From Rhabditoides inermis (lineage: Eukaryota; Nematoda; Chromadorea; Rhabditida; Rhabditidae): DNA of 64,000 bases. The translations under genes were made by a program, and so were the position numbers. Under the pieces are notes generated by a model. That model was given only the letters and a program-made list of their open reading frames with translations, had not been told where the DNA came from and did not search any database. The stretch is taken from NCBI GenBank assembly GCA_963966185.1, contig CAWZYM010000076.1, positions 495,001-559,000 of the forward strand, written 5' to 3'. Shown here in pieces: positions 47,039 to 59,531 of the stretch (positions are counted from its first letter, which is position 1; each line of letters opens with the position of its first letter).

Positions 47039-48431
47039 GAGGAGATCAGCTGATCGAACAGCTGATTCCCAGCTGAGTGAGTTTGGCACGGTATGAGTGT
47101 ATGAGATGTATTAGTATTATGTGCGAATGTCTTCTTCTTTCACTTCGGGTTTTTTTCCTGTTTCAAAGTGTGTTTCAAATGTGATTGCTCCCTGGTTTTG
47201 AGAGACCATTAACTTAATAAGTATTGTGATTTCGAAATTGTAATTATAGCCTTTATTTGCGAGCCGTTAGCTAGTGCAATTCCAATGTGATGCCTGTTTT
47301 GTTTTCCGGTCAATGGGTGAATCAATGCTCTACCTTGCGTGAGAGAATATATAAATATTTACTTATCATCAATGTTACATTGTGAATGTGTGTTCCGAGT
47401 TCCGAGATAATGGTTTGATTACCATGCGATATCGAAAATATTAACTATAAATTTATTAATGTATTGATTGGTTGATTAGATGCATCGCCTGAGTCCTATG
47501 GAAAAGCTGGCTCCCGACTACTACATGGGCGAGTATGGGAGGGATGCGATGGAGACTGATGAGGAGGACAGGTGAGAGAGAGAGGGAGAGAGAGAGAAAG
47601 AAAGAGAGAGAAAGAGGATGAGGAACAGGTAGTGTAGATATGTACAGGCAAATGTTGGTCCCCTGTGTAGGTTTTCTGATTAGGGTCGCCCGCACGTGAT
47701 AGCGCATTGCCCATTTATCACAAGTGTGCGGTGGGTGCGTGAGTAGCCAGAGGGGCTTCCGGCGAGTGAGTGTGCTGGATGAAGAGAGTGCCAGTCACGG
47801 AGAGGGAGTGGGAGAGTGTGTGGATGAAATGGAGAGTGGGTACGGTAAGGGCTAGACAGTGTGTGTTTGTGGGAGGGGGCAGAGGGTGAGACAAGTGGCG
47901 GCGGCGCCTGGCTGTCTAGCTAGTCCGCAGTTCGATTCCATGATTAATGAAATGAGAAAAGCAGCGGGGAGAGACTGTTTGCACCCCCAAAAAGGTGCGC
48001 ATTTTGTGTCCTGTGAAAGGTTTCTTCGCTTCTCTCTCTCTCTCTTTCTGCGAATTTGGCGGAGCAAGGAAGGAGATGAAATGATGGATGACGGATGGTT
48101 TGTTGTGATAGTTTTTGAAGCGGGGCGTTGATGGAACGTGCAGCAATGGACGAGAAAGAGGAAGAAGGAGACATCATATACAGAGAGACGCGACGCGGAA
48201 ATGGAAAAAGTCGACACGATCTTTGACTAGCTAAATTACGTGGGAAAGTTTAGTGTGGATTGTGGAATAGAATGCCGCGATTCCGGACAGCGAAAGGTTT
48301 GGAATCTTCGGAATGGATATGAGAAAATGGATAATGACACTTATATGACGAACTTACCAGCGCATTGATTTCATTTGTTTCATAACCATTGTATATTTGT
48401 CACATTATTGATCCCGTCCGTAATTGAGAGA
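47039..48431. other. Spacer between gene C and EAPP
   Basis: About 1.4 kb holding gene C 3' flank, AT-rich DNA around 47090-47460 and a (GA)n tract near 47572-47615. A frame reading MHRLSPMEKLAPDYYMGEYG with METDEEDR (47480-47572) ends in a GTGAGAGA donor-like site; it might be a stray or alternative exon, but I could not join it to either gene. No RNA gene seen. Confidence 0.45.
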
Positions 48432-50253
48432 ATGAATAAAATGCAAAATAGAAATGACTTGTTGAGTTCGGAGGACGAGCTGCAGAAGGAGCTGCAGGTG
48501 CTGGCAGGCATCCGACGATGCACCACCGACGACAAGCAGAAACGTGCGTGGAGACCGGCGCGCGATCGATAATCAATCGATATTGCAGAGCTGTCCGAGT
48601 TCGAGGCTGAGATGGAGGCGGAGTTGAACTCGTCCATGGTTGACTATGCCAATCAGCTGATCGGACACGCGGATGGGTCGGCCGCCGCCGCCGCCGCTGG
48701 CTCTTCCAAGGTAGCGGACTCGTTTGAAATGTTGCTTGACATGGGAGTGTGTTGTTTGTAGATGCAGACTGTGAAGGAGGAGGACGAGGACAGTGACGAC
48801 GAGTTGGATCTGGTGGTCAAGAGCTGCCGCACCGTCATCACCAAGCCAGCCGATGTGGGCGGGGCCAAGGGGGCGGAGCCTGTCAAGGCGGAGGTGAAGC
48901 AGGAGAAAGGATACGAGGATATGCCGGGACTGGCGGATGATGAGGCGGATGTGATCGAGGATGATGACATGCCTCCTCTCGAGCCGGCCAGCAATGGTGA
49001 GGGGAGGGAGGGAGAGAGAGGGAGAGAGAGAAAGAAAGAGGGGGGAGAGAAGAGGGGGAAGGGAGAAAGGGGAAGAGAGAGAGGGAAGAGGGAGGGAACA
49101 AGATGTTCAGACGGTCCCCTTGCGGCGTCTGTTGCTGCTGCTCCCATCCCCAGCTCTTCCCACGCTGTCAAGGAGAAAGAGCTCAAGGTTTCTCCCAAGA
49201 AGAAGGTGAGTCACGCTGTTATAACTGTGTTATCACTGTTATCAATGTGTTATTTCACAATGTTGTGTCGATTGTTTTGCTGGCAGTGTGTTATTGTGAT
49301 GCTTTCAGGTGCGTATCGATGAGTCTCGCAACGAAACTCGCGAGGTGGAGAAGGATAAGCAGGAGGAGAAGGGGGCGGGGCCTGATGAGGCGGAGTCTAG
49401 CGAGAGCGAGGCGGAGGGAGACGAGCAGCGCAACAACCCCATACGCAAGATGGCCAAGGATTGCAAGCGGGAGGTCAAGTGAGTAATCGTCCATTGGGTT
49501 GGTTGGGAGATTGGCGGATTGATGGATTGATTGATTGTCTAGGAAGGAAGCGAAGCAACAGCCCGAGTTCTACAATGCATCCGAGGACGATGAGAATGAG
49601 AAGTGGGTGCAGGACAGACGGCAGGAGGCGAGGGGCAGCGGACTGCCCGGACAGATGCCCCACGGGGCACGGCCCAAGCTGGAGGGTGGGTGGACAGAGA
49701 GGGAGAGAGAGAGAGAGTAAGAGAGAGAGAGAGAGAGAGAGCTTCTCAGACGGCAGCGACGCGGTGCTGTCGTGTCCTTGCTGTATGACGCTGCTCACTC
49801 GCGACTGTCAGCGACACGAGACGTACAATGATCAGTACAGGTAGGGAGGAGGGAGGGGAGGGGACAGACGGACGCACGGACAGACTGACAGACTGACACA
49901 CATTGCAGGGCTATGTTTGTGGAGAACTGCGTGGTGGACGAGGCTGAGAAGCTGGCGATCGAGCGAACCGGAAAGGCCAAGAGAAGGGAGAAGCAGAGGA
50001 GGAAGAAGGTGGGAGAGAGAGAGAGAAGGGGGGGGGGAAGATAGATGAGTGATAATATAGTCCGTTTAGGAGGGTCTTCCCGCCAAGACGGAGCCCGAGG
50101 CTGATGACATCTTCACTCCTGTGCGCTGCGGAGTCTGCACGACCAAGGTGAGAATATTGATTGATTGGTTGTTTGTATATTTGTTTTTAGGTTGCTGTGA
50201 TGGATTCTGACGAGGTGTACCACTTTTTCAATGTGCTAGCCGGGTACTCGTGA
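48432..50253 (+). CDS. EAPP: EAPP homologue (E2F-associated phosphoprotein)
   Basis: Ten exons: 48432-48543, 48589-48710, 48762-48996, 49111-49205, 49309-49478, 49543-49685, 49750-49840, 49909-50008, 50070-50147, 50191-50253. Phases agree throughout and give 402 aa. The C-terminus is diagnostic: [62 protein letters not shown] and the end [14 protein letters not shown] match the conserved EAPP domain, with CxxC pairs that could hold zinc. The N-terminal half is acidic and low-complexity ([23 protein letters not shown]), with possible phosphorylation sites. Human EAPP is a nuclear protein that binds activating E2Fs and affects their transcription; the nematode role is inferred. Introns 3, 6 and 9 start with purine repeats right after the donor. 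Confidence 0.9.
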
Positions 50254-50561
50254 CATGTTCAGTGTCAGTCATCTGAGAGGAGTAGGAGCTGTCTGTTGTT
50301 CTTTCGATCTCCCTCTTCCCTCCTCGCAGCCCGCTTGTCTCGGTGTATTTCCATCTCTTTTCCAGTGAACACCCGACCTCCCTCGTTAGTTGTTTTGTTT
50401 TGTGACTTTGGAATTTTTGATAGCTTGAGAGTTTTTGATCTATAAAATGTTGTGATTCTCGTTCTTTTTGTGATTGTGAATGATGAATGGGCGTATTGTC
50501 CCACGGCGTACGCCGATATATGGATGCTTGTATGTGCACTGGGTTACGGTATGTTGCAGCG

Positions 50562-53500
50562 ATGTCAGCCCCGACTGCTCCTCCGATGGAGGATCTACCA
50601 CCCAGCTATGACTCGGCACATGCTGGTGAGGTTATTGATTGATGTATCGATTTATCGATTGATGATGCAGACCAGCCGCCGTCGTACGACATGCTGTATG
50701 GGGAGTTCCGCCAGGTGGACTCTCCCCAAGGCCTGCTTGTCTTTGTCAAGAAGGCATTCAACTGGCTCATGGGAACAGGTGAGAATGGGTTCGGGATTCT
50801 CACTCCTATACATCCTCGATTCTCTTTTCTTTGTTCCCTTATATGTCAAATACCTGCGATCGCCAGATCTACGATCATTAGATTCCCTGGATGATGCGGG
50901 GATGTTTGGTGTTGCATTGGCATGCGCTGGGTGCTTGTCTCTTTTTGTGTGTGACAGTTGATCGTTGATGTTCGGTGAGAGATGGGTTGACACGTTGATT
51001 GACACTGCACATTGATGGAATGCGACTCGGGATTCCGCGGATTCCAATAGCACTTTTTGGGAAGGGCGAGGAATGCGCGCGCGCCTTATTTAGATGGCTG
51101 AGATTTCGAGATGAATCAGATGTATCACACTTTTGGAGCGAATTTCGATTTTAGGTTGTCATCGTGTAGTGTATGGTCCCCGAAGTCAGGACGTCCGCTG
51201 AGCGAAAACGTTGGCGCGCTTTCGGATCGAGTACGCAGGCGATATGCATTACACATGATCTCATTTCGTGATTATCGAAATGAAGAAGTTGTGTGTGGGA
51301 GAGAAAGTGGCATTGGCAGTGGACAGCGGACACTGGGGCAATAGAGACGGAGAGGCATCACTGATCTGATTAGCCGGACTATGACGGCCGCTCGTGTCAG
51401 TCAGCGCAGAGAAGCTGCGCCAGTTGCACTTGCACTGCTGGAAGTCTGTCCAGGGCCGGAGAGAAAGCTGTCGCCAACGGATACTTGCGTTGTGGTTGAT
51501 AATGAAATATCCAAGATCCAAGTGACGATCCCTGTATTGAGTGAGATAGCGAGTGTCTAGCCTGGGATGGATGACTCATCGCGTGATGTGAGAACACATC
51601 CATCTCCCCTTTCCCGCTCCATTCACACTCCCGGCTGATTGCAATCAGAGAGGGGTACGGTATGCGTGGGAGGTCCCTAGGTGGAAACCATGTCAATGTG
51701 TCTGGCAGAGAGGAGTAGTAGGAGAAAGAAGGGTCGGGAATGGTTATGTGATTTCAGAATGGGTTTGTCGTCTCTCGTTTCGATCCCGCGCGACCTTTGA
51801 TTGTAAACGAGAGAAGTGCGTGGGCGGAAGTGGGAAAGCCGCCCTCCGCCCACGCATGGTTATGCTAATGTGGGATGCGGAGATGGATAGGCCATGTTTA
51901 TTGGAAAACATTCATTATGATAGATGGACATTGATGAAATATGTTTTTGTACTTTGATAGATATGATGTTTCTCGAGTGCGAAATGTATTACGACTCTGT
52001 ATGGTCAAAATGTGTGATCAAGACATCTTTTCTGGGATTTGTGTTTGGTCACGTAGTAGTCGGAAGAGTGGGAGAGTGAATGAATCAGAATCAGTGTCTT
52101 TATTTGGTCACGAGCCTTGTTTAGGTGTGGAAAGCGTTGTACGGATCGAACATGTTCGCAGCACATTAGCCCGATGGTTTGTGGGTGATGTGATTAGGTG
52201 ATATGGTGATATGGGGGTGATTCGTCATGCTGTGTGACTAAGTGACCGTCGGTGTTCGATCCTTCTTTGCACTGTAGTCTTGTAAGAACGATTCGTGTCT
52301 GGTGTGAGATTGATTTACGAGATTTGTGATTCAGCGAGAGAAGAGGAGACAGGAACCATCGAGACTGCAGACAAATTCAAATTTGATGCGCACTTTAATT
52401 TCTGCGAATTGCACTTTACTAGATAGATCACGTGTGCTGCGCCAATTCATTTCATCGTTTGATATTAGGATGGGAATGGGAAAAAAGGACCATTGCGCCA
52501 GAGTTCTTCATCTCATTTAGCGATTCAAAGTGCAACTTTTCCCGAAAAATGATGGAGATAATGAGTTGCGATATGCGCTTCCGGTGACAAGCAAGGATTT
52601 CTGACTGGGAGAGAGAGGGAGAGAGACAGAGAGGAGAGAGGGGGAGATACTGTTTGATCAGCTGGTAGTAGCAGACGTAGTAGAAGCACATGTCATGTGT
52701 GGGCAGATCCGTGTTGTTGTTGATTAGGGGGGGGGACGTGGAAGGCAGACATATGTTACAATTGTGATCTACCGGCGAATCAACCGAGGATCTAGTGAGC
52801 TGATCTAATATCCACTATTGATCTACCAATGTGGCAGCACCGCAGTCCACTGGCGGGTATCACACCCCGTTTCGGAAAGCACAGGCATCCCCTCTATCCA
52901 TTGAACCATCTGGAACCACCACTGAGAGGGTGGCGGTGGAGAAGAGGCAGGGGGGCAGGTCCGAGGGAAACCTCTCTCTCTCTCTCTCTCTCTCTCTCAT
53001 TGAGGATATAAAAGTGACTGTGACTTTCAGCTATCGCCCTGGTAGTGTTGGCATGTCTGAACATTGTTCCGATTGGAATGGTGGTGATCGGGGCTATGAA
53101 CAAGGAGGACTGCCCCGTCAATAGACAGGTGAGGAGGAGGAGGGGGGAGGGATGGAGAAGCGAGAAGCTGTAATCCTTCCAGATCCCTCGCTGGTTGATG
53201 ACCACTGGAGTATGCTACCTCGTCGCCACAGCACTCCGCATCGTCTACAAGTACAAGGTGATCGATTCCGATCGATAATCAATCGATACGTGTCTGCAGG
53301 AGACGCCGCCACCCCTGCGTCCCTGCTACGTGCGTCTGTTCGACTCGATGCTGCACCTCTTCATGTTCGTTTGGTGCGTTGTTCACTTGTTTACTATGTC
53401 ATTCAGTTAGATCATTGCTTACTGTAAATCATTTGACTTGTCGCACTCGGATGAGACCCAGCCGCGCGCTTTCCAACACTGAGTGAGAAGCACCGATGAG

Positions 53501-54691
53501 TTAATGTAAGATGCCTCTCGACACTGTAGACTCGTCTGCGCGTCTCACGTATCTTGCTCGAATCTGAGTTCCGCCAATTGACCCTGACTGTCAATTGTAA
53601 CTATCCACCAGGCGACCACTGTACGTGCACTTGTTTACCTATACATTACTGTTCACTCATTCATTTGCTAACTGGTATGCATCTAGATGCCTATCTCTCC
53701 TATTCCTGAGTTAGTGAACTGACAGTCATTGCAATGGAACGATTGACGAATGAGTCGCATGTTTCATGTTTCGTATTGATTTATTGATTGTCACGTGTTA
53801 TTTATCGCTTTATCGATTTCAGGTTCATCCTCGGTTCGGTGTGGGTGTTCTGGGCGTACAGTGACGTCGACATGTACAACAAGGTCAGTCATTTGCATAC
53901 CTGTCCATATTTGCATATTGATGCTTTGAAATCCGAACATGCCTCCCTTATGTCATTGTTATTGTGTTGTCGGGGATTCAGTAGTCAAAAGATGCGAAGA
54001 GTGAGATAGGTGGACAGAATGTGTGTACAGTGTACTTGTGCAAAGATTCTTCGAAGTATTATAGATAAACCTGGAGACTACAGTGCAGTTTACGGAGTGG
54101 GGGGGAGTGGAGAGATACTATGGAATATGGTTGTTCTGTGTCACGAGAGCCCTGATTGATCTTCATTAGTGCACACATGGAGGGTGTGAAAGGGTCCCCT
54201 GTGTGAAAGGACAACCTTCAGAGATCTTGAAAAGTCGATTGTAAATATGTTTGTTTTACTTACTGGTAAACTACTGTAGTAGAGATGGGGTGAGGCGGCA
54301 AGAGAGATTGTGAGATTGCGAGTGAGTGATCCGTACGCATTGTCCTAGATTGGGTTTTCGCATAATCGAAAGTTATGTAAAAACGAGATGAAACATTGTG
54401 TTTGACATGCAATCGAAAATCGCAGCAATCACATCAAAGAACAGTTGAACTCACCGTAATTGTATTGTGTGTTTTTCAGAGATCACCCCACTATTGCGAT
54501 CATTTCACGTACATATTCTCATTAATCTTCCTCATCATTCACTACGTCATCCTCGCCGTGAGTATTGATCGATTTATTGATTGATTGATTGATCGGTTGT
54601 TCAGGTGAGCTGCTTCTGTTTCTGCTGCTGTTGCTGCTGCGTGTGTTTCCGAAAGCCGCGCGACGAGCGAGAGAGAGTGCCCGATGTGTGA
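50562..54691 (+). CDS. Four-pass membrane protein, TMEM272-like
   Basis: Eight exons: 50562-50625, 50671-50778, 53031-53128, 53183-53257, 53300-53373, 53823-53883, 54480-54557, 54605-54691, giving 214 aa. The cytoplasmic N-terminus has two PPSYD motifs. Four hydrophobic segments follow: ALVVLACLNIVPIGMVVIGA, LMTTGVCYLVATALRIVYK, LHLFMFVWFILGSVWVFWAY and YIFSLIFLIIHYVILAVS. The loop NKEDCPVNRQIPRWL after the first segment resembles the D-C-P-x-x-x-x-I-P loop of TMEM272-type proteins. The tail CFCFCCCCCVCFRKPRDERE is a Cys-rich stretch likely to be palmitoylated (inference). Function unknown in the family. Introns 2 and 6 are unusually large for this window. Confidence 0.75.
50779..53030. other. 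Large intron 2 of the TMEM272-like gene
   Basis: A 2.25-kb intron where most neighbours are under 100 nt. I see no nested gene in either strand. It contains some purine-rich DNA near 52610-52645 and ends in a (CT)n run before the acceptor. Regulatory content is possible but unsupported. Confidence 0.45.
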
Positions 54692-54946
54692 GAAGGTACT
54701 GTGAGGGAGGGGTACGGTAGGGATACGGTAGGGGTAGGATCGGGTACGGTATGTGACAGGATACTGTGTGGTGTGAGTTTCACTCGAACCTGTTCCGGCA
54801 GCTATGAGATGGGTTTTGGGCGATGCCAAACTGTCTGCATTTATGATGCGGTTAGGTGTTTTGTGGATGGCACACACACACCTGAGAGGAGGGTGTTCCG
54901 GATAGAGAGAGAGAGGGGGAGGGAGAGAGAGAGAGAGAGAGAGATG

Positions 54947-54979
<33 letters not shown>

Positions 54980-56620
54980 TGGTGGATGATGTTCAAAGAC
55001 TGGGAGGCAAAAAGGCTGGATGTTCCAGTCACACAATGGGTAATTGAGTCTCCTGTTGCGAACGTGGTGAAAGGGATGACACACACCGCGAGTGATCACT
55101 CAGCCATGACACTGACCATTCTCTCCCACCCTCTCTCTCTCCCTCCCTCCCTCTCCCTCTCCCTCTCTCTCTCCTTCTCTCCCCTTGTAGTGACCGGAGG
55201 GAGGGAGATGAATGGGCCCGGGTGCGGTTGCCGGCTGGCTTTGGGTTGGCGGTTGAACGACCCATATTTTGCAGGCAAGGAGACGCCAGAGAGAAGAAGG
55301 AGAGAGTGCCCGCCGTCTTGTGTCGACCGCCCGACCGCTCGCGCAGTCTCCCCATACCTTCCCACCTGCTCTCCCCCATACCCCATATGTTTCATGCTAC
55401 CACTTTGTGTATCTATACTCTGTACAGTATCCTCGATTCGGTGTTGATAGCTGGAACCACCTCTATGTCTCTAGTCCGCGCGCGCGGCCGCCGGAAGTCG
55501 GTTGATGGCTTCCTTTTATGTGTGTAGATGGGGGTAGTAATGGGGGGATGGCCGTGTCCCGCCTCTGCCCCTGTTCTCATAGCTTGATCGTCGCGTGTCT
55601 CGCGCGGCGGCGACTGCGGCAGTCTCCCCTTGCTTTATCCACTCCACTCCATGCATAGTGCAAGAGACGTCCTTGGCTGCCCCCAGCCAGCATATCTTTT
55701 GTCGATATAGTGTGTTCTTTCGGTGTGGTGGTTAGGGGGGATAGTGTCGGATTGGAAAAGGTTTCATTGCATCCCTTTTCTTCCGCGCTGTCGCCGCCAC
55801 CCTTCACGCCGCGCTGCGCCAGTCGCCCCCACTCTGCTCCCCTATCCCACAATCCCACTTTGCGTTTTTGTTGCCGAATTTCGCACAACACATTCTCGTC
55901 CAAAACTTTGACACTGTATTCCATGTATAGAATTGTGCGCGCGTCCCGCGTGTATCGGTGTCTAGTCGCTTGATCCCCTCTACCGTATTCGCTTTTCTCT
56001 CTCTCGTTGTGTGATGGTGTACAAGTAATAAACATGCTATCTATGGGTGGTTGCGTTCTCGCATGCTGCTTCCGCTGACCTCGCGGCGTCTCGCGGCGCC
56101 CGTGCGTCTCGCTCCCGTTCTCGCCCCTTCCCTTCTCCCACTCTCTCTACCCTCTCTCTCTCTCTCTCCCTTCTCTCCTTCCCGACAGCGTCACTGCCAA
56201 CTCTGCACGGTTGATCCCACTGCACACACCTCTGCTAATTATCAAGTGATTTCCTTGGTCGCCTCTTTTCGCTTTCATGTCTCGCATATTGACACGCCGT
56301 GTCTGCGCTCTCCTCGAATCGCACGCTGTCTCTCGTGTTCTGGTCAGGTTGCACTTTGTCGGTGAATAGACAAGAGTGAACGAACGCCAGGCGTGATCTG
56401 AGAAAAGGGGCGGGGGCCGGCTTGGCTGGCATGGGCCTTATAAGGCGAGGGAGGCCGGGAGAGGAGGCAAGTCGAGAACGCCCTGCTCCCACCTCTCCGC
56501 ACAGCTAGCTCCGAGCAACTGTCCTTTTGGCACTGTGCTCTTTCCGCTGCTCTTTTTCATTCCATTCGTTTTCCCCGCTGTGAACAGCTGATTCCCGCCT
56601 ACAGTACTTTCCTTGTAGCT
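54692..56620. other. Spacer with GA/CT tracts upstream of the CAP gene
   Basis: Holds a cluster of GGTACGGTA-type short repeats near 54695-54760, (GA)n at 54905-54980 and (CT)n at 55125-55180 and 56140-56175. The long frames across 54701-55447 are low-complexity artefacts. The right end (56380-56620) is GC-richer and looks like the CAP promoter, including the CArG-like site listed separately. Confidence 0.5.
56436..56445. promoter_or_regulatory. Perfect CArG-like palindrome upstream of the CAP gene
   Basis: CCTTATAAGG matches CC(A/T)6GG, the binding consensus of SRF/MADS-box factors, and lies 176 bp before the ATG of the CAP gene. Its TATAA core could alternatively serve as a TATA box. Confidence 0.4.
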
Positions 56621-56952
56621 ATGCTGTTTTCGCTGATCGCCGTGTCTTCGCTGGCTGTGGCCGTCGCCTTCAACATCCCTCATCTCACGGGTCAGCCTGA
56701 GACGTCCCACTCGGGACCGTCGGAGGTGAGTCGACGTGTAGAAGGACCAGAAGGACCTCAATGACGTCACGCTTGCAGGTGAATGAAAACGAAGGCGTGC
56801 GTGAAAAGCGCGCCTACAACTTTAACGGCTGGGGCAACGGAGGATACGGAGGGGGATACAATGGACTGCTGGTGAGCGCGGAGCCCCCGAGCGAGTACCT
56901 CAAGAAGTGGCTCACCTATGAACACAATAGATACCGGCGCATGGTGAGTGGG

Positions 56953-56983
<31 letters not shown>

Positions 56984-57210
56984 GAGAGAGAGAGAGGGGG
57001 GGAGTTGACATTCCCTCCTTGCAGGTGCCGGCCTCTGACATGAACATGTTGTACTGGAGCGACGAGTTGGCTGCCTCTGCGCAGCGACACGCCAATACCT
57101 GCGACTTCCGCCACTCCAGAAACAGAGTCAACGTCGGAGAGAACATCTGGGCCGCGCCGTACTCCAACTACTCCGAGGCCATCTCCATCTGGTCAGTCGG
57201 CTCTCTCCCC

Positions 57211-57242
<32 letters not shown>

Positions 57243-58202
57243 CCTCAATGGTCCCTCTCCTCAGGTTCAACGAGGTGCACGACCCTCGCTGCCAGTGCAA
57301 CCACGCCTACAAACACTGCTGTGGACACTACATCCAGGTGAGAGAGATACGTTTCACTATCAGCTGATATATGTCCCCTCCCGCTTTGTCCCCCAATCGA
57401 TATCCATATATTGTGCGCATGGAATTTGCGGGCAGTGTGCTGGACAGTCGACTTCTCTCATTTTTTTTCGGGGCGGGGCTGCGCAAAGAGAGTGAGAGAG
57501 ACACTGGGGGCACCGGAAGCGAGAGAGTGATAGGGTGCGAGAGAGCGCGAGAGAGAAGCGAGAGAGTGCTATAATCAGAGAGTGTGCGCGAGAGAGCGGT
57601 GATCGGATGGAAGAAGGACGGATAGCAGTGGACACATAGAGAGAGAGAAAGATGGGGTGAATCGATTGACGTGCATGCAGTACGCTCACCGTATGCCTTG
57701 CAGGTGGTGTGGTCCAAGTCGAACCTGGTCGGCTGTGGCTTCTCCCGCTGCCGCGATGTGCAGGGTCTTTCTGGAAGGGGACACCGCAACGTGTTCGTGT
57801 GCCACTACAACCCGCAAGGCAACACGGTATTCTACACCGCCTCCGGGCAACTCTACGCGGTGCGTGTGCGGTGGTCTAATATGGGCACGGGGTAGATCCA
57901 AGCACAACACTATCTGCAGTGTTCCACGCCTAACCGAGTGCCGTGATCTCATATCCAAGTCCTTGTAATCCACCCTCACCCTCTCCCTGTTTCAGGTGCC
58001 GGCGTTCAAATGGGCTGTGAATGGGAAGGACAGGTGCTCGGAGTGTCCCGAGTCGGCTCCCGCATGCCACCAGGGACTGTGCTACATGCCAGAGGGATAC
58101 GTCAGGAATCAGACACAACCCGCACCGACCACCACGACTACCACCACGACGACGACGACGACCACTCAGCCGACGACGACCGACTACTGGCAGGAGGAGT
58201 AG
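56621..58202 (+). CDS. Secreted CAP/SCP-domain protein with Thr-rich tail
   Basis: Six exons (56621-56725, 56779-56943, 57025-57191, 57265-57337, 57704-57859, 57996-58202) encode 290 aa. MLFSLIAVSSLAVAVAF is a signal peptide; a Gly/Tyr/Asn-rich linker (NGWGNGGYGGGYNG) follows. The CAP domain spans about 85-220: LTYEHNRYRRMVPASDMNML, LYWSDELAASAQRHANTC, NVGENIWAAPYSN, the H-Y-x-Q-V-V-W motif (GHYIQVVWSKSNLVGCGFS) and NVFVCHYNPQGN. The His/Glu cavity residues of the family are visible. Then comes a Cys-rich stretch (DRCSECPESAPACHQGLCYM) and a Thr/Pro run with a short acidic end, likely O-glycosylated. CAP proteins are abundant secreted proteins of nematodes with varied or unknown roles; nothing here shows toxicity. 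Confidence 0.92.
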
Positions 58203-59335
58203 GGCCTTCTGCACGACGGCCACAGCAACAACGACACCACTTCCCCTCTCTCATAGTTCGACGGTCGACACCAAGCGGGTAGCATCTCCGAGATGCAGAG
58301 TCAACATGTGCATATCCCAGTCTCCCTTCTATCCAGTCACACAATACGCTTCTTATACTGCATACATGCATACGCGCATAAATATATTTGTGGAAGCATG
58401 TGCTCTTGCTGATTTGCTGATTGGTCAGCTCGTGATTTGCAAAACATATATCCGCACGTTTCGGTGATGCGATTAAAGAGAAAGAATGAAAAAAAGATCA
58501 AGGGAGACCCGGAAACACTTTCGGTGCACTGAGCAATGACGCACCGCCGGTTTCGTTCACTCTTTTACCACGCGCATTAAACCGACAATAAACACACAAA
58601 CACACACGACGAATGCGAATTGCGACATTTGTAATTTGTTTCGGAAGAAGTGGGACAAGGGAGATCGGGTGACGATATGTGGATGGGGACATGATGGATG
58701 GAGAGGGGATAAAGGGGATAAACAGATTATGCTAATGGTCCGGGGACATTTTGAGATCAGGTCAGGTGGGTTTTCCCAGGGAGTACGTAAAAGAGCTGTT
58801 GTCACTCTCTGATGGTGGGCTCTCGGGTCGGGTCGGGTGTCTCTCTCTCCTCTTCATGGTCCGAACAGGCAGTAGACAGCGCGATCACGTCACGGTAGCC
58901 ATTCATCGACACGCTAGAATGACATGCATCTCTTCCCCCCCCCCTCCTCCCCTCTCCCTCTCTCTCTCTCTCTCTCTCCCTATTCGTTATGTAAGCCGGA
59001 GAATGGGTGAACTATGATGCATAGTTTACGGTCTGCCGCTTTTTCGCTCGGGATTCGCTGGACTATGGACAAACTGGTCCGATTACAAGCAAAGATGGTG
59101 TAATATGCGTGAAGTCTGTAGTAGCCACTCACTAACTACACTATTCACTTTCGACAGCAGCGAGAGAGAGGGAGAGAGAGGGAGAGAGAGAGGGAGAGAG
59201 AGAGAGAGAGATCATGTTCCGAATACGCATAGTTAGTAAGTTTCTCTGGTTTAGTGGGTTTTTACGTATTCTTTCCTTGATCCGAGGTTGCGATAGGGAA
59301 ACGCTTCCTCGTTCCAAAAAAAAGGCAAGCACGAA

Positions 59336-59376
<41 letters not shown>

Positions 59377-59479
59377 CATAACTTTTCCGGGCCAAACACA
59401 TAACCATTGATCTACAAGCAGTTGCAACCGCTGGTTTTTCTTTTGCGCACCACACTATACTATCTGACCTTTTCTCTCT

Positions 59480-59529
<50 letters not shown>
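58203..59529. other. Spacer between convergent CAP and SLC26 genes
   Basis: About 1.3 kb between two 3' ends. It contains (CT)n near 58950-58980 and (GA)n near 59160-59210 and 59340-59373. No coding sequence recognised. Confidence 0.5.

Positions 59530-59531
<2 letters not shown>

Noticed and set aside
47870..47960. tRNA-like T-loop (GTTCGATTCC)
   Set aside because: No matching T-stem, D-arm or acceptor stem could be drawn.
57371..57657. Extra coding exon in CAP intron 4
   Set aside because: The frame is a GAGAGAG-rich stretch, and the flanking CAP exons join in phase without it.
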